From assembly GCA_025024175.1 (NCBI GenBank), contig QCXZ01000041.1, forward strand, positions 31,925,786 through 31,989,785: DNA of 64,000 nt. Direction: 5' to 3'. Both the position numbers and the translations under genes were made by a program. This stretch comes from Rhyzopertha dominica (lineage: Eukaryota > Arthropoda > Insecta > Coleoptera > Bostrichidae). Positions 59,601 through 64,000 of this stretch are shown piece after piece. Each line of letters begins with the position of its first letter. Position 1 is the first letter of the stretch. The notes beneath the pieces are model-generated. The model was not told the DNA's origin, searched no databases, and saw nothing but the letters and a program-made list of their open reading frames with translations.

Positions 59601-60879
59601 AAGGGGCTAGGCAGCCTTCTTTAGCACGTCAATTATTCCAGTTGATATGGAATGACGCGCTTAGACACAAACTGCAGATTTCCAATACCGATTCTGAAAG
59701 TGCTTCATTGCTTATTCCTAGACATTAAAACACAAAACAAAGAAAAATGATCTACTTATCAAATGAACAACCACTCGAAGATTGTTTTGTAATTATTTGC
59801 CACATTTTTAGCTTTAAAAGGACGTGCTCTTAGAAGTGACAGGAGACATTATTAAAGATATTTTGTAATGTTTATTTACATTTAGTAATCACACAAATTT
59901 GACTGTTCACCGGGGAGGTTAAAAGTATTTTGTAGTATGAAATAGTTTGATGGCTGAGCATACAACACAGTATATTCAGTAGCCACTGCTCAGGTGACCA
60001 AGTGAGGCATACGCTCACGGTAAGTTTCATATACCACATTTAAATTTAATAAAGTCAAAACAAAAGAACTTACGTTGTAATGGATAATTACGTAACAAGC
60101 ATACTTAAAAACTAAGTATCCCTTGAAGATCGATAATATGTGCATCGCAGCTCAAGCTGCATGCTTCTACTCGCTCTGACAACTTAAGCTCGGAAATTCG
60201 AGCCTAGCTTTACAAGGCCACCAGCCAATAGGATTTTTTTCGCGGATATGGTGCGAAGACGGGTGTTAAGAAGCAGACATTGTGACCGAATGATCTAATT
60301 TTAACTAATTATTTTGCTTTATCTGTATTTTCCAAAACTAGATTAAGTTGAATGTATTCTTCATATTACTGCGTAAATAATTGTTAAATACGAAAAAGTT
60401 TGCTTGTATTTATTTGGTTTTCGATATGGCAATTTATTGTGGTACAAATTGTTTCAATTTCTCCTTTCTAGAAAAAAACTATAAAATTATTATTTGTAAT
60501 AACATTTATAGCAAAAAATGGTTCTTGAANAGCATTCTTTCAACATTTATCATTAAAAAAAGCAAAAAAACTGCAGTGTGCTATTAAGCTTTGTCATCAC
60601 TCGAAGATGGGAAATACCCATTTTAGACTACACTGCCTATTATTTTCTACAGTAGTTATAATGCGTCATGCCTGAAAAGTTATTTGGCAGTATAAAATAA
60701 ACCATTTGTATTATATATATTAGCATATTGAAGCTTTTGCGAGTGGTTGTTGAATCAAAATAATAGGGACACTAACTTTCTGACTTGTGTTCTGTTCACT
60801 CTTTAGGGGATGTTTGGTCGAGAAATATGTTTTAATACTCACATTTCTGCGCTGACGAAAATTCGCACGCACTCTTTCA
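59601..60879. other. No recognised gene
   Basis: AT-rich. A small AGCTCGGAAATTCGAGCCTAGCT stem lies near 60188, in part self-complementary. An N lies at 60530. Confidence 0.4.
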
Positions 60880-61390
60880 CATAAGATTTCAAGAAAGGTT
60901 TTTTACGAACTTGTAGGCCGCTCTTTTAGGTAATCATTTGGTACAGTTACTCATATTTTACTTCCAGGGAAGCCATATGCCTAACAAGTCTTCAACTCAA
61001 GGTTGGGCCTTTAAAATTTCTAACGCGTTAATGAGTGTACAGTTTATTCATAACGAGTTGGTGGATTTACTTGATGATGTGACCTACTTTTTCGTGCTAA
61101 CTTTTGTTATCAACACTTTAGCAGAGACTAGATGGTCCTCGGCACTGTCCTTCTGGGTCTCCAGCCTTAACCCCTCTTGATTTATTTCTTTGTGACGATG
61201 TAAAATGCATAGTTTAGGGGGAACCAGTTGATACAAAAGCTGAGTTAAGGAAGCGCTTGCAAGAGACTTTTCAAATGATTACTCCTGATAAGATAAATAC
61301 GTAATTACGCGCCTTCGCCAGTCTGATCAGAAAAGCCCATCTATGTATCTAAATGAATAAGGGAGTTTTCGAACATCTACTTTAAGTTCG
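60880..61390 (+). pseudogene. Second Tc1/mariner-superfamily transposase fragment
   Basis: Plus-strand pieces read FQERFFTNL then LLGNHLV near 60889-60945 (the FQ.RFs.NVWaGi.gd.lvGP block), VQFIHNELVDLLDDV near 61037-61080 (YL.FL.nelp.LLddV), and TPLDLFLCDDVKCIV near 61170-61215 (SPDLtPLDfFLWG.lK..VY, third catalytic residue region). VDTKAELRKRLQ follows near 61230-61265. The WF.hDGAPPH block is unrecognisable, and stops and frame changes are frequent. The family is different from the neighbour at 58 kb. Confidence 0.6.
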
Positions 61391-63279
61391 TTTGTTGATT
61401 TTAGCTTTTATTTTTTTGATTCGCCGGTTGTTTGATTTTGGGTTACATGAATAAATGGAGTTCTTCATAAGACCCTTTATAATTATTTTATTATTATTAT
61501 TACTATCATTGTGGCATAAACGGTAAGTTTTAGTTTCAATTTCGAGTTTTACTCATTTTGTCAAAGGCAATGGCACTAATCAAACTAGGTTCGTTTACCA
61601 AAAATGTTCATTAACATTATCATTATTATTAACACTATCATCACATTATCATTAACGCTCTTATTGTAAGCACTATTTCTGATAATAAGAGTTTCTCCGA
61701 CTAGTCACTTGAACCTTTATTATCTACTAAACAAAGGTCAAAATATCTGCTTTTTTCTACATTTTTGGTGTCCCTGTTGCTGCTAATTTTAGCAAATTTC
61801 CGCGGGCGAGACAGTTGTGGGCCACTTAATATAAAAAAGATAATAAATCAATTTTTATTCCTCACTGAAAATTAGCATGGGATCACTAAGTACTGTACTG
61901 TACTAACGCAAAAGCATCTATGTAGAATCAATCAAAGGATTTGTGATTTTAATGTAAACACTGCACTGCAGTCAATGCAGTTACTATATTTCATCGTTTC
62001 TTGGACTGAAAAGTAGCTGTCATAAAGACAAGCAAAGTTTTGGATCAAATAGTTTCAGGGTTAGTTTTATTAAAATGCGACCAGTTAAATGAAATATTTC
62101 AAACAAGCTTGTTCATCAATGGCCCACGACTTTTTTATAAGGAAGTAAGGTGGTTGACACGTAGAAAACTTCTAAATCGTGTGGTGCAGTTAAGAATCGA
62201 ATTACCGTTATATACAAAACAGCATTGAAGTTTTAGAAAATATTTGAAAAATGAAGTGAAAATTAATGCAATAATTTGGTGTACTTTGCTTCTTCTAATA
62301 CTGCCAATGTAGGGAAGCAACGAAGAGCTTTTTACATCGATTGACAAATTAATTGCTTTGAAAAACAAAACACTATGGATAATGGGAAGGAAGTGCAGAT
62401 GCAGGAGAAAAATTTTAAAGGGTATTTTCCATTATTGAATACTGAACAGTTTGATTGGATAAGAAATCCGTATACTTCTTCCACCTTTGCTGTCTTAAGA
62501 ACGTCTACTGAAATGATCCTAAAGAGTTCTTAATCTCTGTTAAAGATGAATACCAGTACATAATAACAGTAAAAAATTATTATTATTGATTTGAAAGAAG
62601 AAGCTTATATATTACATTAAATTGGAAAAGTATTTTTTAAGTTTCGATGATTTTTGAATAAACGTGTTAGCGTTAATAAATATGCTAAGTCTTTTCTTCT
62701 TCTATATAAGTAACATTTTGAAGCAATAAGGAGCGTTATCCTGCGTCTGCGGTACGATATAAGTTATGTTCTCGTTTTTCTACAGACTTCTTTTGTAGAC
62801 AATTAACTTTTTCTCATTGTATCCTTGTATTAAAAAAATGAGAAGCCCTGAATTAAATGATTGAAACAATATTATAATGAAAACAACTTCTGGGCTAAAG
62901 GTGTCCCCACTCACAGCCTACAGATGGCAGTCTCCCAGATAAATCTTTAGCTCTCCCAACGCTTTAACTCTTTTACGCTCATATTTGTATAATCTTTAAA
63001 TAACTCTGAGTTCTTAAAGACATTGTCAATAGAAGATAGATAGACGATTGCACAAGCTGTTTTAGAACAGGCAACGGCACATTTAAATACANAGACCAAC
63101 AGAAGAGGTTTGCGGATTGCAGGGATTGTACTCGTGCTGCAACGAACTACTTGTGCCCTTTAATTAACCTCTAAACTTGTTTTTATATTATTAATGCCTA
63201 AATGAGTGCAGGTATGCTGCACCCTATCACTAAGTGAATTATAAATTTTAGTGCGCTGATATTAAAAACAGCGCACGGT
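61391..63279. other. No recognised gene; short ATT repeats
   Basis: Imperfect ATT and ATTATCATT runs near 61480-61510 and 61615-61670. Frames at 62040-62228 and 62135-62368 overlap on opposite strands without similarity. An N lies near 63092. Confidence 0.45.
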
Positions 63280-63610
63280 AAGCCTCAACACTGAACGTGG
63301 GAATCGGCCGTTCGTTGTTGCTTTCCCCATCGCTGAATTAATATTTATGAGTGTAATCTCCGTAATAAAATATTATTAAGTCCTTCAAAAAGCCCCCATT
63401 TATTGCCAATTCCGCTGGAATTCAGAAAATTCACGATCTGCCGTATTACACGCATAACGCTCGTCAGACAAGGATTTCGGCGCCCTATACGATCGAGCGT
63501 GCGCATTCCTGCTGTTTAATGCAGGTATTTGAGTCAGTTTTATAATTCGTCCAGGCAATCATCTCTACCTCAAGATGTCGGAAGGTAGTCACGCAAACGG
63601 TGGTGCACTT
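63280..63610. promoter_or_regulatory. Candidate conserved regulatory island
   Basis: A unique block with GAATTAATATTTATGAG, CCGTAATAAAATATTATTAA, CCCATTTATTGCC, and the CpG patch TTTCGGCGCCCTATACGATC. ATTA-type and TTTAT-type words mix with non-repetitive GC-rich DNA, as at 32.1 and 48.2 kb. The role is inferred. Confidence 0.28.
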
Positions 63611-64000
63611 ATGGGAAAAAGCCAATAGTGAATTGATTAACCTGATGTGTAATCATCAAATCAAAATCAGAATGTTTGCCGACGTTAAAATGAGAAATGT
63701 ATCGATAAGAACACAAATAGAATAAACGAAGGGTGATTGTAACAAACCTTGNTACAAATGGTCTAACCCATAAAATTTAATACAATTGGGGACTATTTCT
63801 TTGTCCAAATTGACGAAAATAATAAGNAATAATGAAAACGGTCAGTCCAAGGGAAACCTAATACCCATTTACGTAACCAAATTAGTTGACTAGAAAAGTG
63901 GTAGACAGCACTACGGAATTGACGGAAAGAAATGCGAGACCAAAAATAAAGAAGATAAATTGTAGATGCGATGGCATGAAGAGAAGAAATAATAGAACAC
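63611..64000. other. No recognised feature
   Basis: AT-rich end of the window with N bases at about 63752 and 63826. Confidence 0.4.

Noticed and set aside
1..64000. tRNA, rRNA or snRNA genes
   Set aside because: Reading for the GGTTCRAATCC B-box type word and clover-leaf context gave no convincing case. A covariance-model scan would be decisive.

Overview
The window reads as nuclear DNA of an insect, order not determined. It is AT-rich, has no operon-like gene packing, and is filled with remnants of insect-type transposable elements: BEL/Pao, Penelope-like, several LINE clades, Tc1/mariner and hAT-type elements. A few isolated N bases suggest an assembled genome. I found no complete protein-coding gene of the host. 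The long open frames are short, mostly unrecognisable, and look like chance frames in intergenic or intronic DNA. One 5' coding exon of a type II membrane protein is possible near 20.0 kb (minus strand).

Layout. 0-10 kb: a Penelope-like GIY-YIG fragment (about 2.9-3.1 kb), a TATCGA-rich block (3.3 kb), an RTE-like LINE tail (5.5-6.0 kb), a broken BEL/Pao pol (6.1-6.7 kb), a degenerate minisatellite of about 120 bp period (6.7-7.6 kb), a second LINE tail (7.6-7.9 kb) and a possible hAT-like non-autonomous element (8.1-9.1 kb). 10-20 kb: a 217-bp hAT-type MITE with target-site duplication, a BEL/Pao C-terminal scrap, an interspersed repeat, and a 3.7-kb segment bounded by diverged terminal inverted repeats that holds a decayed KRBA2-like integrase gene. 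20-36 kb: a CR1/Jockey-type LINE reverse transcriptase, microsatellites, a 1.16-kb palindromic transposon flanked by TATA, a long empty stretch and a mariner fragment. 36-48 kb: two copies of a dispersed repeat, a broken Penelope-like reverse transcriptase, and a near-perfect 187-bp palindrome carrying two hammerhead-like motifs inside a wider inverted repeat. 48-64 kb: the foldback element described next, then two Tc1/mariner-superfamily pseudogenes.

The outstanding feature is a 4985-bp foldback transposon at 50,851-55,835. It has two 492-bp outer arms in inverted orientation (I count two mismatches). Between them lie 18 head-to-tail copies of a 152-bp unit facing one way and 8 copies facing the other. 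The whole is flanked by a perfect 9-bp target-site duplication. The architecture matches Drosophila FB elements, but I do not recognise the sequence. No transposase is visible, so it is presumably mobilised in trans.

Several GC-richer, CpG-containing islands with homeodomain-type ATTA/TAAT words (about 1.2, 32.1, 37.5, 39.1, 40.8, 48.2, 59.3 and 63.4 kb) stand out from the AT-rich background. They are candidates for conserved regulatory DNA of a neighbouring developmental gene; this is inference only.
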